A stretch of DNA of 64,000 nt from Methanothrix sp. (GCF_024518575.1 NZ_JANIHG010000002.1:1-64000), one strand, 5' to 3'. Counted from the first letter of the stretch, positions 35,382 to 44,755 are shown. Translations and numbers: made by a program. Notes: generated from the sequence alone by a model not told the origin.

Positions 35382-36634
35382 TGCGTTCGATCATACATTT
35401 TTTGGCGATCCTGCTGATCTGCTCTTCCTTCGCTGTGCAGGCGGCACCGGAGAGCAGACAGGGGCCTTCTATTCTGTACATCACGAACATAGAGAGCCCG
35501 ATATGCAGGGAGTGTGAGGAGGTCCTATCCGCGCAGACCGCCGAGATCGCAAGGCTCGCCGCAGAGCACCCTGATGCGGATATAACCACGATAAACATAC
35601 GGAAGAATCCATACTCGGCGAACGGCAGCTCCCTCGCCCTTTCATGGTGGGGGGTGAATGTGACATGGCCCTGGGCAGAGGACTTTCAGCCGTATCCTGC
35701 CGCTGGACGGTACATGGACTACTGGTCATCGGGCACGGGCTTCTCGAACCCGACGATAATAATATTGAATTCCGATGGGGATGTGGTCAAGGTCTATCGC
35801 GTGTATCAAATAGGCAGGGGGCTGATCGACGGCATCCAGAGCTCTGATAAGCTCTATGCTGATCTGATGAGCGCTGATGGATACAGCCCGGGCTGGCTTT
35901 CAGCCTCAAGCTCTGGGAAATCTGCCCTCGGGATGTTCGCGCTCGGGATAATGACATCGCTCTCTCCATGCTCTGTGGCTCTTCTTGCGGCCCTCTTCTC
36001 ATACATAATATCGAGAAAGAGGCGTGATGGGAGCGGAGACGATTACAGAGAGGGCCTGGCAATCGGGCTCTCATTCACAATAGGCATGGCAGCAGTGTTT
36101 TTTGTGATCGGTCTCTTCGTATCCCAGCTCGGCATCTTCATGCGCAGCTCCAGGTTCTTCGATCTCGCTGCTGGCATGCTGCTGATCGTCCTGGGAATAA
36201 ACAGCATCACCCCTCTGGGCGAGTTCGTGGGCCCGATCTTCAGCTTCAGGAGATCCGGAAAGAGCTACCTTGAGCGTTTTATCAACATATCCTTAAAGAT
36301 ATTCGAGCGGTCTTCGACCCTTGGCGCGTTCTTCCTCGGAGCTTTCTTCTCTCTGGGATGGGCTCCATGCGCGATATCGCTTGTGTTTCCAGTGATAATC
36401 TGGCTCATCTCACAGGACGTCTCGCCCCTGGGAGGGGGTGTAATGCTCTTCATCTTCGGCCTTGGACACGGGGTGCCTGTGATCCCGATGGCAGCGCTCT
36501 CGAGGTCTGCTGCGGCCAGGATAGCAGACAGATACATATCAGCAGGCAGCTACATCACAAAGATCTTCGGGATTCTTGTTGTAGTCCTCGGAGTGCTGTT
36601 CGCAGCAAGATACTTCGGATATGCGCTGTGGTGA
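35381..36634 (+). CDS. CcdA/DsbD-type thiol transporter with N-terminal exported domain
   Basis: A 417 aa protein. A signal peptide (about 1-20) precedes a thioredoxin-like domain with SPICRECEEVL (Cys-Arg-Glu-Cys) up to about residue 170. Six or more membrane helices follow with the two CcdA half-motifs LSPCSVALLAALFSY and GWAPCAISLVFPVI, whose Cys residues shuttle electrons across the membrane. Fusion of an exported CxxC domain to CcdA resembles DsbD in miniature. ATG 35381 overlaps the stop of the upstream gene (TGATG). Confidence 0.85.
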   Translation: MRSIIHFLAILLICSSFAVQAAPESRQGPSILYITNIESPICRECEEVLSAQTAEIARLAAEHPDADITTINIRKNPYSANGSSLALSWWGVNVTWPWAEDFQPYPAAGRYMDYWSSGTGFSNPTIIILNSDGDVVKVYRVYQIGRGLIDGIQSSDKLYADLMSADGYSPGWLSASSSGKSALGMFALGIMTSLSPCSVALLAALFSYIISRKRRDGSGDDYREGLAIGLSFTIGMAAVFFVIGLFVSQLGIFMRSSRFFDLAAGMLLIVLGINSITPLGEFVGPIFSFRRSGKSYLERFINISLKIFERSSTLGAFFLGAFFSLGWAPCAISLVFPVIIWLISQDVSPLGGGVMLFIFGLGHGVPVIPMAALSRSAAARIADRYISAGSYITKIFGILVVVLGVLFAARYFGYALW

Positions 36635-36755
36635 TTCCATCTCGCTGCATCTGAAGATCCCGAGAGCTATTTTTTAAGGTTATGCGAATGTGAATGCACG
36701 CTCTTTTCTATCCCAGCGGGCGATCAGGTAACGCGCTCAGCGCAGAGATCCTGGA

Positions 36756-37508
36756 TCATCGCGGCGAGTTCCTCGACTGATGCTCCGAGACCGCCCTGGC
36801 GATCCGGACGAACTCATCGACACCCAGATCCTCAGGTCTCGCATCGAGGATCGCGGGATCGAGATCCAGCATCACATCCTCTGCGATGCCTATTGACGCC
36901 AGCGCGTTCTTGACCTTCTTTCTCCTCTTGGTGAATAGATCCCTGCTTATCGAGGAGAACATCGCATCGTCGACCTGCTCCCTGTCAGCCCTCGGCCTGA
37001 GCCTGACAACAGCCGAGCTGACATGCGGCATGGGCCGGAACGCGGACCTGGGCACTGTCTCAAGGATCTCGACATTTGAGTAGTATGAGACATTCACGCT
37101 CAGCCTGCCGTAATCCTTGGTGCCGGGAGAGGCGAGCATTCTGTCCACAAACTCTCTCTGGTACATTAGCACCATGAGATCGAAGGGCCTCCCGAGCAGC
37201 CTCAGCGTTATCTTTGTCGAGATGTGGTAGGGAAGGTTCGATACGACCTTGTTGTACTCGGGGAGATCCACGCGGAGCGCATCGCCCTGGATCACCTCAA
37301 CGTTGGGGAACCTCTCCTCCACATAGTGGGCGAGATCAGGATCCGCCTCTATCGCATAAACCCTGCCCGCCCTCGAGGCCAGGAACTCCGTCAGGCTTCC
37401 CCTGCCGGGGCCTATCTCCAGTACCCTGTCGGATGACGAGATCTCAGCGTAACCGGCTATCCTCTCCGCGATCCCTCTGTCCACCAGAAAATGCTGTCCG
37501 GCCTTCAT
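36756..37508 (-). CDS. ksgA: 16S rRNA (adenine-N6,N6) dimethyltransferase
   Basis: Dimethylates the two adjacent adenines near the 3' end of 16S rRNA. The 250 aa protein shows GQHFLVDRGIAERI, the SAM motif LEIGPGRGSLTEFLA, the EADPDL acidic loop and the catalytic NLPYHISTKITLRLL. It is the last gene of the pus10-L21e-rpoF-DUF655-ksgA run, an arrangement kept in many euryarchaea. Confidence 0.96.
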   Translation of the reverse strand: MKAGQHFLVDRGIAERIAGYAEISSSDRVLEIGPGRGSLTEFLASRAGRVYAIEADPDLAHYVEERFPNVEVIQGDALRVDLPEYNKVVSNLPYHISTKITLRLLGRPFDLMVLMYQREFVDRMLASPGTKDYGRLSVNVSYYSNVEILETVPRSAFRPMPHVSSAVVRLRPRADREQVDDAMFSSISRDLFTKRRKKVKNALASIGIAEDVMLDLDPAILDARPEDLGVDEFVRIARAVSEHQSRNSPR

Positions 37509-37547
37509 CCCGCCTTCCTCATGAGCAGCATCTGCTGAGCCTGTATT

Positions 37548-38153
37548 TCACGGCCTTCTGCGGGCCTCGACAGGCTTCGGCTCCTTCGGCTCTGCTGTGA
37601 AGACCCTGTACTTGATCCGGTCGTCCATGAGCTCCTCCTCAATGCGCTTCGCGATGAGCTTCTCAGGGTTGTGCAGACCCTTTACCCTCTCAGACAGGTC
37701 CTTGAAGCTCTTGAAAGGGCCCTTCTTGCGCTCGTTGAGTATCGCCCACATCAGCTTCTTTCCTATGCCTGGGAGCAGCTCGAGACCGTGCATCCTTGTT
37801 GTGATCGGTCCAGCCTCGTTGAAGTACCTGATGAACCTCTCCTCGTTATCGAGCACTATCTTCTGTATCTCATATCCGAGCTCGAGCTTGGCGCTGTTTG
37901 TGAGCTCGTTGTAGCTGATCCTCCTGTTCACGCGCTCGATCACATCGCGTGCTGTCAGGTTCACGCGCTGCCCGACCGTTGGGACGACCCCTTCCTTTGG
38001 GGTCATCTCCATCAGAACGAAGCTTCCTTCACCCACTGCCTGAACAAGCGGACGCTTCTGGTAGCTTGTTATGGCCTCCGAGACGTGCCCGTAGGGAAGA
38101 TAGTCGAGTATCCGGGCTACTGTTTCCCTCTTTGGAGGCCTGGCATCGGGCAA
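37548..38153 (-). CDS. DUF655 family RNA/DNA-binding protein
   Basis: A 201 aa protein of the COG1491/DUF655 family. An OB-like N-terminal part (ARILDYLPYGHV..FVLMEMTPKEG..VGQRVNL) is followed by a helix-hairpin-helix module LELLPGIGKKLMWAILNERKKGPF. The only start that fits is TTG 38153, preceded by GGGGGTAAGT. It lies 7 bp after rpoF and its function is unproven; the context is ribosome and transcription genes. Confidence 0.88.
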   Translation of the reverse strand: MPDARPPKRETVARILDYLPYGHVSEAITSYQKRPLVQAVGEGSFVLMEMTPKEGVVPTVGQRVNLTARDVIERVNRRISYNELTNSAKLELGYEIQKIVLDNEERFIRYFNEAGPITTRMHGLELLPGIGKKLMWAILNERKKGPFKSFKDLSERVKGLHNPEKLIAKRIEEELMDDRIKYRVFTAEPKEPKPVEARRRP

Positions 38154-38160
38154 GAGAGAC

Positions 38161-38508
38161 TTACCCCCTGCGCACTATATCGAGAATCGCGTCCAGCTCT
38201 TCCTCTGTCAGCGAGAACTTCTCCTTCGCGTAGATCGCCCTGAGCTCGTCCCTGGTCACAGGCCTGAGGTCCGCTATCTTCACAGCTATCTCGGGGGTAA
38301 CCTTCTCAAGAGCCAGGAGAGCTTCCACGAGCCGCCTGCTCTCCTCAGGCGTGCCGTGGGAGAACAGCTCCGCATGGCGCATGGCCCGCCTGAGCTCGTA
38401 TCCGAGCTCCTCTGGCTCGCCCGCCCTCTTCTCCCTGATCCCACTGAGGAGTGCGTTCACCTCTGCTATCGTGAGCAGTTCCTCTTTCAGAACGTCCTTG
38501 ACTATCAT
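38161..38508 (-). CDS. rpoF: RNA polymerase subunit F (Rpo4)
   Basis: A 115 aa Rpb4 homologue that pairs with subunit E' (Rpo7) to form the polymerase stalk. ELLTIAEVNALLSGI at the N-terminus and the C-terminal HRDC-like part with PVTRDELRAIYAKEKFSL match the archaeal form. It starts 3 bp after the L21e stop. Confidence 0.94.
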   Translation of the reverse strand: MIVKDVLKEELLTIAEVNALLSGIREKRAGEPEELGYELRRAMRHAELFSHGTPEESRRLVEALLALEKVTPEIAVKIADLRPVTRDELRAIYAKEKFSLTEEELDAILDIVRRG

Positions 38509-38511
38509 CTT

Positions 38512-38802
38512 CTACTTCTGAGCAGCAAGGTGCTCGGGTAAGGCTATAACGAGCTTCTTTGCGTTCTGATCCGGGACCTCCAGCACGTAAGCTCTCCCTC
38601 TCCTGCCCACCACAGTTCCGGTCCTGCCATGAAACTTCGGGTGCGGCACTCCTTTGTGTATGCTGGGATCTATTATTATGTGAACCTTCTCACCAACGGC
38701 GAAATCCTGTATCGCCCTGACCACAGGAGAGATTCCCCTCTCCCTGACGCTCTTCTTGAGCTTGTCCCTGGTGTTCTTACGAAATCCGTGTGACTTGGGC
38801 AT
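38512..38802 (-). CDS. ribosomal protein L21e
   Basis: A 96 aa large-subunit protein beginning [15 protein letters not shown], with [22 protein letters not shown] and [11 protein letters not shown]. The ATG 38802 has GGTGGAGTG upstream. It overlaps the 3' end of pus10 by 26 bp. Confidence 0.96.
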   Translation of the reverse strand: MPKSHGFRKNTRDKLKKSVRERGISPVVRAIQDFAVGEKVHIIIDPSIHKGVPHPKFHGRTGTVVGRRGRAYVLEVPDQNAKKLVIALPEHLAAQK

Positions 38803-40135
38803 CGGACACTCCACCTACATCTATTACATCCAGCTCCACGACCCTGGCGTCTGACCCTAGAAGCTCCGCAAGGCTGGGCCTCGTCCTGCCACCGTCCCCT
38901 GATATCAGCTCCTTAACGTAGAGGCCGCTGTCGCAGCGGACGGTTATTTTTGCCATTCGGCCGTTCAGCTCATCCAGACCGGCGCTGTGCACCGCCCTCC
39001 TGCGGACCTTATCCGCCCTTCTGTGAGAGACGCGAGTTGGCGTACGCTGTTCTACAAAACCTACCAATTTGGACAGGGCGGATTTAAGCTTTTCTTTCTC
39101 GACCGGCGCTGAGAGCTCCACAACGGCCTCGTAGGTCTTCTCGAACCTCTCGTTCTTGACGGTCTCGACCATCGACTTATCGACAAAAATGAGATCGCTG
39201 ACCTCGACCTTGCCGCTGCACTCTTTGTTTATCCTGTCCCTGAGCGCATTCAGGTCCAGATCTCTTCTGCGTGGGCGAACGACCTCGACGACAAAGGGCC
39301 GGCCGCTGCCTAGCATCCTGGCATCTATGTCCTCTCTTCCAGCGCCATGAAATACAGTGTCCTCAGCATCTGCAGCCTCTACAATGGGCCCTCTTATGAG
39401 CTCATCAACAGACTCCTGGTACATTCGCCCTGTATTGCCGCACCTCTCGCAGCCCCTCCCGCCGCAGACCCTGCACGGCCATCTCGTCTGCGGAAATCCG
39501 CGCTGGAGTTTCCTGTAACGCCCGTAGATGTAAAGCGGCTGGATCTGGATCTCTATGTGTCCGTCTGAAAGATGAAGATGAACGACAACCTCAGGGTTGT
39601 TGAGATCAGGCTGCTTCCCGCTCTTCAATGCTATTAGCTTCCCAACCTCGCGGTTGATCTCCGACTTCATGGGCTCTGCGTATCTAGAACAACCATCAGC
39701 GAGCAGAAGCTCCTCGTTCTCAGCAAGAAGGCCGCTCATGAATGTGCCAACCAGAAACCTGCTGCATTCTATTCCGCTGAGGGCCTCCACAGCCCTGTCT
39801 GCAAGCTCCTCCAGGCGCTCGGGATACATCTGCCCCAGGCAGACCCAGCAGGGCTCAGCCAAATCCTCCAGGCCGAGCCTGAGCCTCGCCTGCCTGCAGG
39901 ACGGCGCGAGCGCGCGCAGCATCTCTCCGGACTCTTCGGGATCGCGGAGGTCCGCGCTCATGACCATGAACGTCTTTATCGAGCGCCCACGCTCGCTGTT
40001 TGTCATGCCCGTCCCCAGCATGGCGAACTGCCTGCCGAAGCAGCTGTCGCATATCGGGCCTAGCCGGAGGATCCTCAGGGCAGTCTGGATGATCTCAGAT
40101 GCAATGCAGTTATCATTTTGATTTTCAGAGGGCAT
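38777..40135 (-). CDS. pus10: tRNA pseudouridine synthase Pus10
   Basis: Makes pseudouridine 54 and 55 in the T loop of archaeal tRNAs. The 452 aa protein has an N-terminal zinc/THUMP-containing half with ICDSCFGRQ and PCWVCLGQ as the metal-binding Cys pairs. A Cys-rich [16 protein letters not shown] insertion precedes the catalytic domain, where [22 protein letters not shown] contains the catalytic Asp. ATG 40135 follows GATGATG. A tRNA-Ser gene on the same strand ends 33 bp upstream. Confidence 0.94.
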   Translation of the reverse strand: MPSENQNDNCIASEIIQTALRILRLGPICDSCFGRQFAMLGTGMTNSERGRSIKTFMVMSADLRDPEESGEMLRALAPSCRQARLRLGLEDLAEPCWVCLGQMYPERLEELADRAVEALSGIECSRFLVGTFMSGLLAENEELLLADGCSRYAEPMKSEINREVGKLIALKSGKQPDLNNPEVVVHLHLSDGHIEIQIQPLYIYGRYRKLQRGFPQTRWPCRVCGGRGCERCGNTGRMYQESVDELIRGPIVEAADAEDTVFHGAGREDIDARMLGSGRPFVVEVVRPRRRDLDLNALRDRINKECSGKVEVSDLIFVDKSMVETVKNERFEKTYEAVVELSAPVEKEKLKSALSKLVGFVEQRTPTRVSHRRADKVRRRAVHSAGLDELNGRMAKITVRCDSGLYVKELISGDGGRTRPSLAELLGSDARVVELDVIDVGGVSDAQVTRIS

Positions 40136-40167
40136 ATCATCATCTTTTGTTCGGAGAAGTTTGTACA

Positions 40168-40271
40168 CGCTGAGGGTGAGATTCGAACTCACGCGGTGCA
40201 ATGCACCACTGGTTAGCCTGTTCCTTACGGAACCTCAAGACCAGCGCCGTAGGCCACTTGGCTACCTCAGC
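40168..40271 (-). tRNA. tRNA-Ser (TGA anticodon) with 19-nt intron
   Basis: A class II tRNA. Acceptor GCTGAGG pairs with CCTCAGC, discriminator G as for tRNA-Ser. Anticodon stem CTGGT/ACCAG encloses C-T-TGA-G, then an intron at 40215-40233 (GTTCCGTAAGGAACAGGCT, minus strand), then A38. The pre-tRNA forms a canonical bulge-helix-bulge: bulge AGG, 4-bp helix CTTG/CAGG, bulge CTA, with both cuts predicted between the second and third bulge bases. The variable arm GGTGC-ATT-GCACC and T arm GTGAG-TTCGAAT-CTCAC are clear. Spliced length is 85 nt. Confidence 0.93.
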
Positions 40272-40326
40272 CCATCACATTTTCCGGGCAAGAGGGTATT
40301 AATATCTACCGCTTATACATCCGTCC

Positions 40327-41568
40327 ATGCTAATCCGCAGCGCATTCCTCATTCAAAACGGGTCTCTCCTGAAGGATATCGACATTCTCATCGAGGGGAA
40401 CCGCATCTCCGAGGTCGGAAGGGATTTGAGGCCAAATGATGATGAAGTCATAGATGCCAGAAACATGCTCGCAGTTCCGGGCCTGGTGAACAGCCACACG
40501 CATCTGGCCATGACGCTTCTGAGGGGTTATGCCGATGACATGGAGCTCATCCCCTGGCTCCGTGATAAGATCTGGCCGCTGGAGGCGAGGCTCAGGCCAT
40601 CTGATATCCGCGCAGGGGTCAGGCTGGGCTGCCTGGAGCTGATAAGGTTCGGAGTGACGTGCTATAACGATATGTACTACTTCATGGATGAGACAGCTGC
40701 AGTCACCAGGGAGATGGGGATAAGGGGCGTGCTCTCAGGTGTGCTCTTCGATATGCGGCCTGAGCTTCTCGATGACGTCGAGCCGTTCATAAAAAAATGG
40801 AGAGATGACGATCTCATAAAGCCGGCTGTGGGCCCGCATGCTGTCTACACATGTTCAGAGGAGACGCTTCTCAGGGCGAGGGAGATCTCGGAGAGGTATG
40901 ATGTAAAGATCCACATACACCTCTCAGAGACCAGGGATGAGGTCGATACATTTGTAAACCAGCGGCGTATGACACCTGTGGAGTTCCTGGAAAGCCTTGG
41001 GTTTCTGAGCGAGAGGGTGGTGGCGGCACACTGCGTATGGTTGACGCCTAGAGACATGAGGATTCTTGCGGAGAGGCATGTGAACGTCGCCCACTGCCCT
41101 ATAAGCAACCTCAAGCTCGCATCAGGCATCGCTCCGGTCGCGACACTCATCGAACAGGGGGTGAATGTCTGCCTGGGAACGGATGGGGCTTCGAGCAACA
41201 ACAACCTGGACATCTTCGAGGAGATGAAGGTCGCAGCCGTGGTCCAGAAGTGCGCTGCAGGACGTCCAGCGATACTTCCCGCTGATGCTGTCTGGCGGAT
41301 GGCCACAGAGAATGCATACAGGGCATTCTCCCTGGATATAGGTATCAGGCCCGGAGCCCTCGCGGATCTCGCCCTGATCAATATCAAGAGGCCATGGTTC
41401 ACGCCTGAGACCTCGATGCTCTCACATCTGGTCTACAGCATGGCTGGCGGGGTCTGCTGGACGATATGCAACGGAAGGGTGCTCATGAGGGATGGCGTGA
41501 TCGAGGGAGAGGAGAAGATACTGGAGGAGGCGCAGCGAAGCTACGAGAGGCTGATCTCAGAGGAGTAG
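40327..41568 (+). CDS. dadD: 5'-deoxyadenosine deaminase (amidohydrolase family)
   Basis: Deaminates 5'-deoxyadenosine, and often S-adenosylhomocysteine and methylthioadenosine, to the inosine derivatives, so recycling radical SAM by-products. The 413 aa protein shows the metal motif NSHTHLAMTLLRG, PHAVYTC, HIHLSETRDE, AAHCVWLT and LGTDGASSNNNLD. CTTATACAT is a TATA candidate about 20 bp upstream. It is relevant that three radical SAM genes lie in this window. Confidence 0.9.
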   Translation: MLIRSAFLIQNGSLLKDIDILIEGNRISEVGRDLRPNDDEVIDARNMLAVPGLVNSHTHLAMTLLRGYADDMELIPWLRDKIWPLEARLRPSDIRAGVRLGCLELIRFGVTCYNDMYYFMDETAAVTREMGIRGVLSGVLFDMRPELLDDVEPFIKKWRDDDLIKPAVGPHAVYTCSEETLLRAREISERYDVKIHIHLSETRDEVDTFVNQRRMTPVEFLESLGFLSERVVAAHCVWLTPRDMRILAERHVNVAHCPISNLKLASGIAPVATLIEQGVNVCLGTDGASSNNNLDIFEEMKVAAVVQKCAAGRPAILPADAVWRMATENAYRAFSLDIGIRPGALADLALINIKRPWFTPETSMLSHLVYSMAGGVCWTICNGRVLMRDGVIEGEEKILEEAQRSYERLISEE

Positions 41569-41912
41569 ATGCGTTTCACACCGTTAATGGTGACGCGAGA
41601 CGGGCTGATCTGCGGCTTGAAACCAGGCCAGGATGTTATGCCAGACCGCAAGGCAGAGCATCATCAACTGCTTTTTTAGCATACCATCAGTGTGCCTCAC
41701 CCAAGCTCCTGGAAATGCGCGCTCTTCCTGTGATTAAGTTAAAATAAATGAATGTCCAAGCATCCACTGCCGGATTCTCCGGCCTGTGGTGGGATCAGAT
41801 GATGTGATGCAAGGACCACAGCGGACGCGACATAATAAAAAGGATGCTTCACGCGTTCGCGCCATGACCTTGCTGATCGATCCCTGCCCAGCGGGCACGT
41901 CTCTATGACACC
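41569..41912. other. 344-bp gap between dadD and peroxiredoxin
   Basis: No supported gene. CACC-GTTAAT-GGTG follows the dadD stop closely and could end its mRNA. On the minus strand GCCGG-AGAAT-CCGGC (about 41769-41783) followed by T-rich DNA fits a terminator for the peroxiredoxin gene. Confidence 0.4.
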
Positions 41913-42575
41913 TCATCTTGATATCTTCTTGTGGCAGAACCACCAGTCGTAGCAGTCGTACATCTTGAGCCTTTCCTTTGCGCTCTTCTCGTCTGTTGGC
42001 GGCGGTATGATGACCTCATCGCCTATGAGATCGTTGTTCGGCCAGTTGGCCGGCGTTGCCACCTTGTTCTTGTCCACAACCTGCAGAGCCTCCACCACCC
42101 TGAGAACCTCGTCTATGTTCCTCCCAACCTCCTGAGGGTAGTAGAGCATCAGCCTTATTATTCCGCTCGGGTCCACTATGAATACAGCTCTCACAGTGTT
42201 CGATCCCTTGCCGGGATGGATCATGCCGAGCAGATCGGCGACCTCTCCAGTGTCCGCTATGATCGGGAACTTTATCTCAACCCCCATCTTCTCCCTGATC
42301 CACTCGGTCCACTTCATGTGGGAGAAGACCTGATCTACTGAGAGGCCTATGAGCTCGCAGTTGAGCTTCTTGAAGTCCTCCCTCCTCTTCTGGAACGCTA
42401 TGAACTCCGTGGTGCATACGGGCGTGAAGTCTGCAGGATGGCTGAAGAGAACAAACCATTTGCCTGCGAGATCATCCGGCAGAGTCATCGGACCATGTGT
42501 GGTCCTCACCTCCATTCTCGGAAGCCTGTCCCCGAGGAGAGGCATCCCAAAATCAATCTCAGTTGTGCAGCTCAT
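41913..42575 (-). CDS. peroxiredoxin (archaeal Prx6-like with C-terminal Cys pair)
   Basis: Reduces H2O2 and organic peroxides. The 220 aa protein has the peroxidatic Cys in [16 protein letters not shown] near residue 54, and [12 protein letters not shown] near the C-terminus supplies the two further Cys known from archaeal decameric peroxiredoxins. [15 protein letters not shown] is the family's C-terminal domain. No reductase gene is adjacent. Confidence 0.95.
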   Translation of the reverse strand: MSCTTEIDFGMPLLGDRLPRMEVRTTHGPMTLPDDLAGKWFVLFSHPADFTPVCTTEFIAFQKRREDFKKLNCELIGLSVDQVFSHMKWTEWIREKMGVEIKFPIIADTGEVADLLGMIHPGKGSNTVRAVFIVDPSGIIRLMLYYPQEVGRNIDEVLRVVEALQVVDKNKVATPANWPNNDLIGDEVIIPPPTDEKSAKERLKMYDCYDWWFCHKKISR

Positions 42576-42879
42576 ACGAGATCCCCCAATTTCTGGACTG
42601 CTGCTCGCGCTGCCAGGGCCATGCGGCTTCAGGCAGTACGACGTGCGCTGCGGTCCCGACCTCAGGATATCGATCGGCAGTTTCGTTGCGCAGAATACTT
42701 ACCGAACGTCAAAATGCCCGGCGGCTTTATAGATACGCTTTGGCACAGAGGAACTGCATCATCGCAGTCGATAGTTTGGTGCGGTTTTGAGTCCGCCCAC
42801 CAAGCTCACCAACGACTCCCCAGAGATGGCAGCTGTCTATGTGACCGACCGCAGATAGCAGCAGTCTATTTTTATTAAG

Positions 42880-43110
42880 CGATCGGATGCGAACGCTCCC
42901 CGCCCTGAAGGGCGTAGCTTCTAGGCTCACCGCCAGAGACTGCGCTCCCAGTCTCATATGTGATAGATCCCCAGGCGGCACTTCCTGCCTTCCTAGATCA
43001 TCTCTTGAAGTAAAATTAGTCGTCGTCATTTAATATAGATATCGCCCCGAAGGGGGGCTTCGCTCTCATCCTAAGGGCGGGGTCCTCTCGCTTCGCTCTC
43101 CCAAAGATAA
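42880..43110 (-). mobile_element. IS605/TnpB-type 3'-end remnant with omega-RNA-like hairpins
   Basis: On the minus strand about 42890-43000 reads RQEVPPGD...MRLGAQSLAVSLEATPFRAG, a typical C-terminal tail of TnpB transposon proteins. It runs into GAAGCTACGCCCTTCAGGGCGGGGAGCG (hairpin at 42901-42914), the form of a TnpB guide-RNA 3' end. A second such end, GAAGCCCCCC-TTC-GGGGCG, lies at about 43042-43061 next to another GCCCTTA-type segment. No intact TnpB or TnpA is present, so this is a relic. The larger gap 42576-43212 holds nothing else I can support. Confidence 0.6.
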
Positions 43111-43212
43111 ACCTTGTGAACCTTTCCAGGTTCATGTGCATTTCAAGACTGGAGCTGCGCCCTGATGACCGGCCAGGAATGTCAGACCTTGCTATTATTT
43201 GCAAATATGGCT

Positions 43213-43521
43213 CTACCTCGGTCTCAGTTTCCCCTCCTCCTCGAGCTGTTTCTTCACCTTCGCCCAGATGTGCTCCCGCTTGTATATCTCCCTGACAAGC
43301 TTTATATCCGGGAATGATATCGCCTCGCCCATGCAGAGATTGGCGCAGGTAGTGCAGCCAACAACGCATTGATTTGGCCTTGCAACCACAGGCCCATCCT
43401 CTGTCCAGTCATACACATCCCTCATACAATTCATGCACATCCCGCACTTCACACACTTTTCGCGATCTATTGTGGGATGCCAGGTTATCTTCTCCCTCGG
43501 GTAGCCAACAAGCCATGCCAT
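43213..43521 (-). CDS. 4Fe-4S ferredoxin
   Basis: A 102 aa protein with two cluster motifs: CVKCGMCMNCMRDVYDW and CVVGCTTCANLCMGEAISFP. The second has the spacing of a dicluster ferredoxin with an altered first group. GGTGA precedes the ATG, and CTTTAAATCG (about 43551-43560) is the TATA candidate. It is divergent from the TauE-type exporter; whether the two work together is unknown. Confidence 0.9.
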   Translation of the reverse strand: MAWLVGYPREKITWHPTIDREKCVKCGMCMNCMRDVYDWTEDGPVVARPNQCVVGCTTCANLCMGEAISFPDIKLVREIYKREHIWAKVKKQLEEEGKLRPR

Positions 43522-43676
43522 GCTTTCACCAAATTCAAATCAACACTTTTCGATTTAAAGTTTTCGAGATGCAAAGTCTATTAGTTTTTACAGATAATTT
43601 TTATTTTCTCAGATGTGTCCTCTAAAAAACTGCTTATCCGTTTGTCTGTATAGCTGATCACAATAGCGTTTAGGTA

Positions 43677-43698
43677 ACACTGTTAATGATAACAGTGT
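43677..43698. promoter_or_regulatory. 22-bp inverted repeat between ferredoxin and exporter genes
   Basis: ACACTGTTA (43677-43685) and TAACAGTGT (43690-43698) are perfect complements separated by ATGA. The site lies about 120 bp before the exporter start and 155 bp from the ferredoxin start, away from both TATA candidates. It looks like an operator for a dimeric regulator. A related half (CACAGTGTTA) occurs upstream of the radical SAM gene near 9540. Confidence 0.55.
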
Positions 43699-43818
43699 GA
43701 ATTTGCGCGTTACAATATCCCAGGATAGCAAAGATTTAAATCGAGAAAAATCGATTCATAAATTGTGGCTGCACGCCACACATGGCAGCATCTCTGGTGC
43801 TGTCTGGAGGGATGCGAT

Positions 43819-44721
43819 ATGAATGGAAGATTTTGGCAGGTATACAGGCCAGTAATCGTACTTCTGGTTGTTATAACGGCTCTTGCGATATGGTCGTACC
43901 TTTCCGGAGGGGACAGGCTGAGCGGCGTGCCGCTGCTGACTCCTCTGAGAGGCGTATTGCTGATTGTGGTTGGCCTTGCAGCTGGTTTCCTCGGCGGATT
44001 GATTGGAACCGGCGGATGCAGCATCATGCTCCCGGTGATACATTTCTGGATGGGCTACCCAGCGCCCATCGCGATTGGCACGACGATCTTTGCGGTCATC
44101 TTCACCGCCACCTCAGGGGGCTACGGCCACCTCATCCGGAAAAATCTGGACAGAAGAGCAACTCTCTGGCTCGCCGGCGGCGGTATTCTTGGCGTGATCT
44201 TCGGCTCCTGGCTCTTCACGATTCTGGTCGGGCACATAGATCTCCTTCAGCTTATTCTGGGTCTGGCATTTCTGCTGCCAGCGATCAGGATGATCTACGA
44301 GGGCATCGGCCGCAGCAAGCCCAAGCAGGAGGGAAATGCTATCCCAGGTGGGAGCAGCGGCTTTGCGGTCTTCGGCTTTGCGATCGGCGTTCTGACTGGA
44401 ATAGTGGGGCTGGGCGGAGGATATGCGCTCGTCCCGGGACTGATATACCTCTTCGGCGCACCAGTCTACATCACCATGGGAACATCCCTGGCAGTCATGA
44501 TTCCGATGGCTGTTGTTGCAGGAGGAATAAAGCTCGCACAGGGGTTCGTCGCGCTCACGACCGCGTTAATCCTCGCAGCCGGAACGATCGTGGGAGCGCA
44601 GGTCGGAGCTGCTGTGATAAAGAGGTTCAGGCCGAATACGCTCAAGCTCATCTTCGGGCTCTACTTCCTGTACGTCTCGGTGAAGTTCATAGCAGCGTAC
44701 TTCGGCATAGCGATATGGTGA
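43819..44721 (+). CDS. TauE/SafE-type sulfite (anion) exporter
   Basis: A 300 aa membrane protein with about eight helices and the two internal repeats of the family: GFLGGLIGTGGCSIMLPVI and GVLTGIVGLGGGYALVPGL. Members export sulfite, sulfoacetate or other organic anions. ATG 43819 is preceded by GGAGGGATG; the upstream extension has no such support. A perfect inverted repeat upstream suggests regulation. Confidence 0.88.
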   Translation: MNGRFWQVYRPVIVLLVVITALAIWSYLSGGDRLSGVPLLTPLRGVLLIVVGLAAGFLGGLIGTGGCSIMLPVIHFWMGYPAPIAIGTTIFAVIFTATSGGYGHLIRKNLDRRATLWLAGGGILGVIFGSWLFTILVGHIDLLQLILGLAFLLPAIRMIYEGIGRSKPKQEGNAIPGGSSGFAVFGFAIGVLTGIVGLGGGYALVPGLIYLFGAPVYITMGTSLAVMIPMAVVAGGIKLAQGFVALTTALILAAGTIVGAQVGAAVIKRFRPNTLKLIFGLYFLYVSVKFIAAYFGIAIW

Positions 44722-44755
44722 TTCGAGAGAGATGCTAAAAACTGAAAAAGAGCAG

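Noticed and set aside
43782-44738. 318-codon frame overlapping the TauE-type exporter in another frame
   Set aside because: The exporter frame has clear membrane helices and glycine repeats; this one is Arg/His-rich and has no family.
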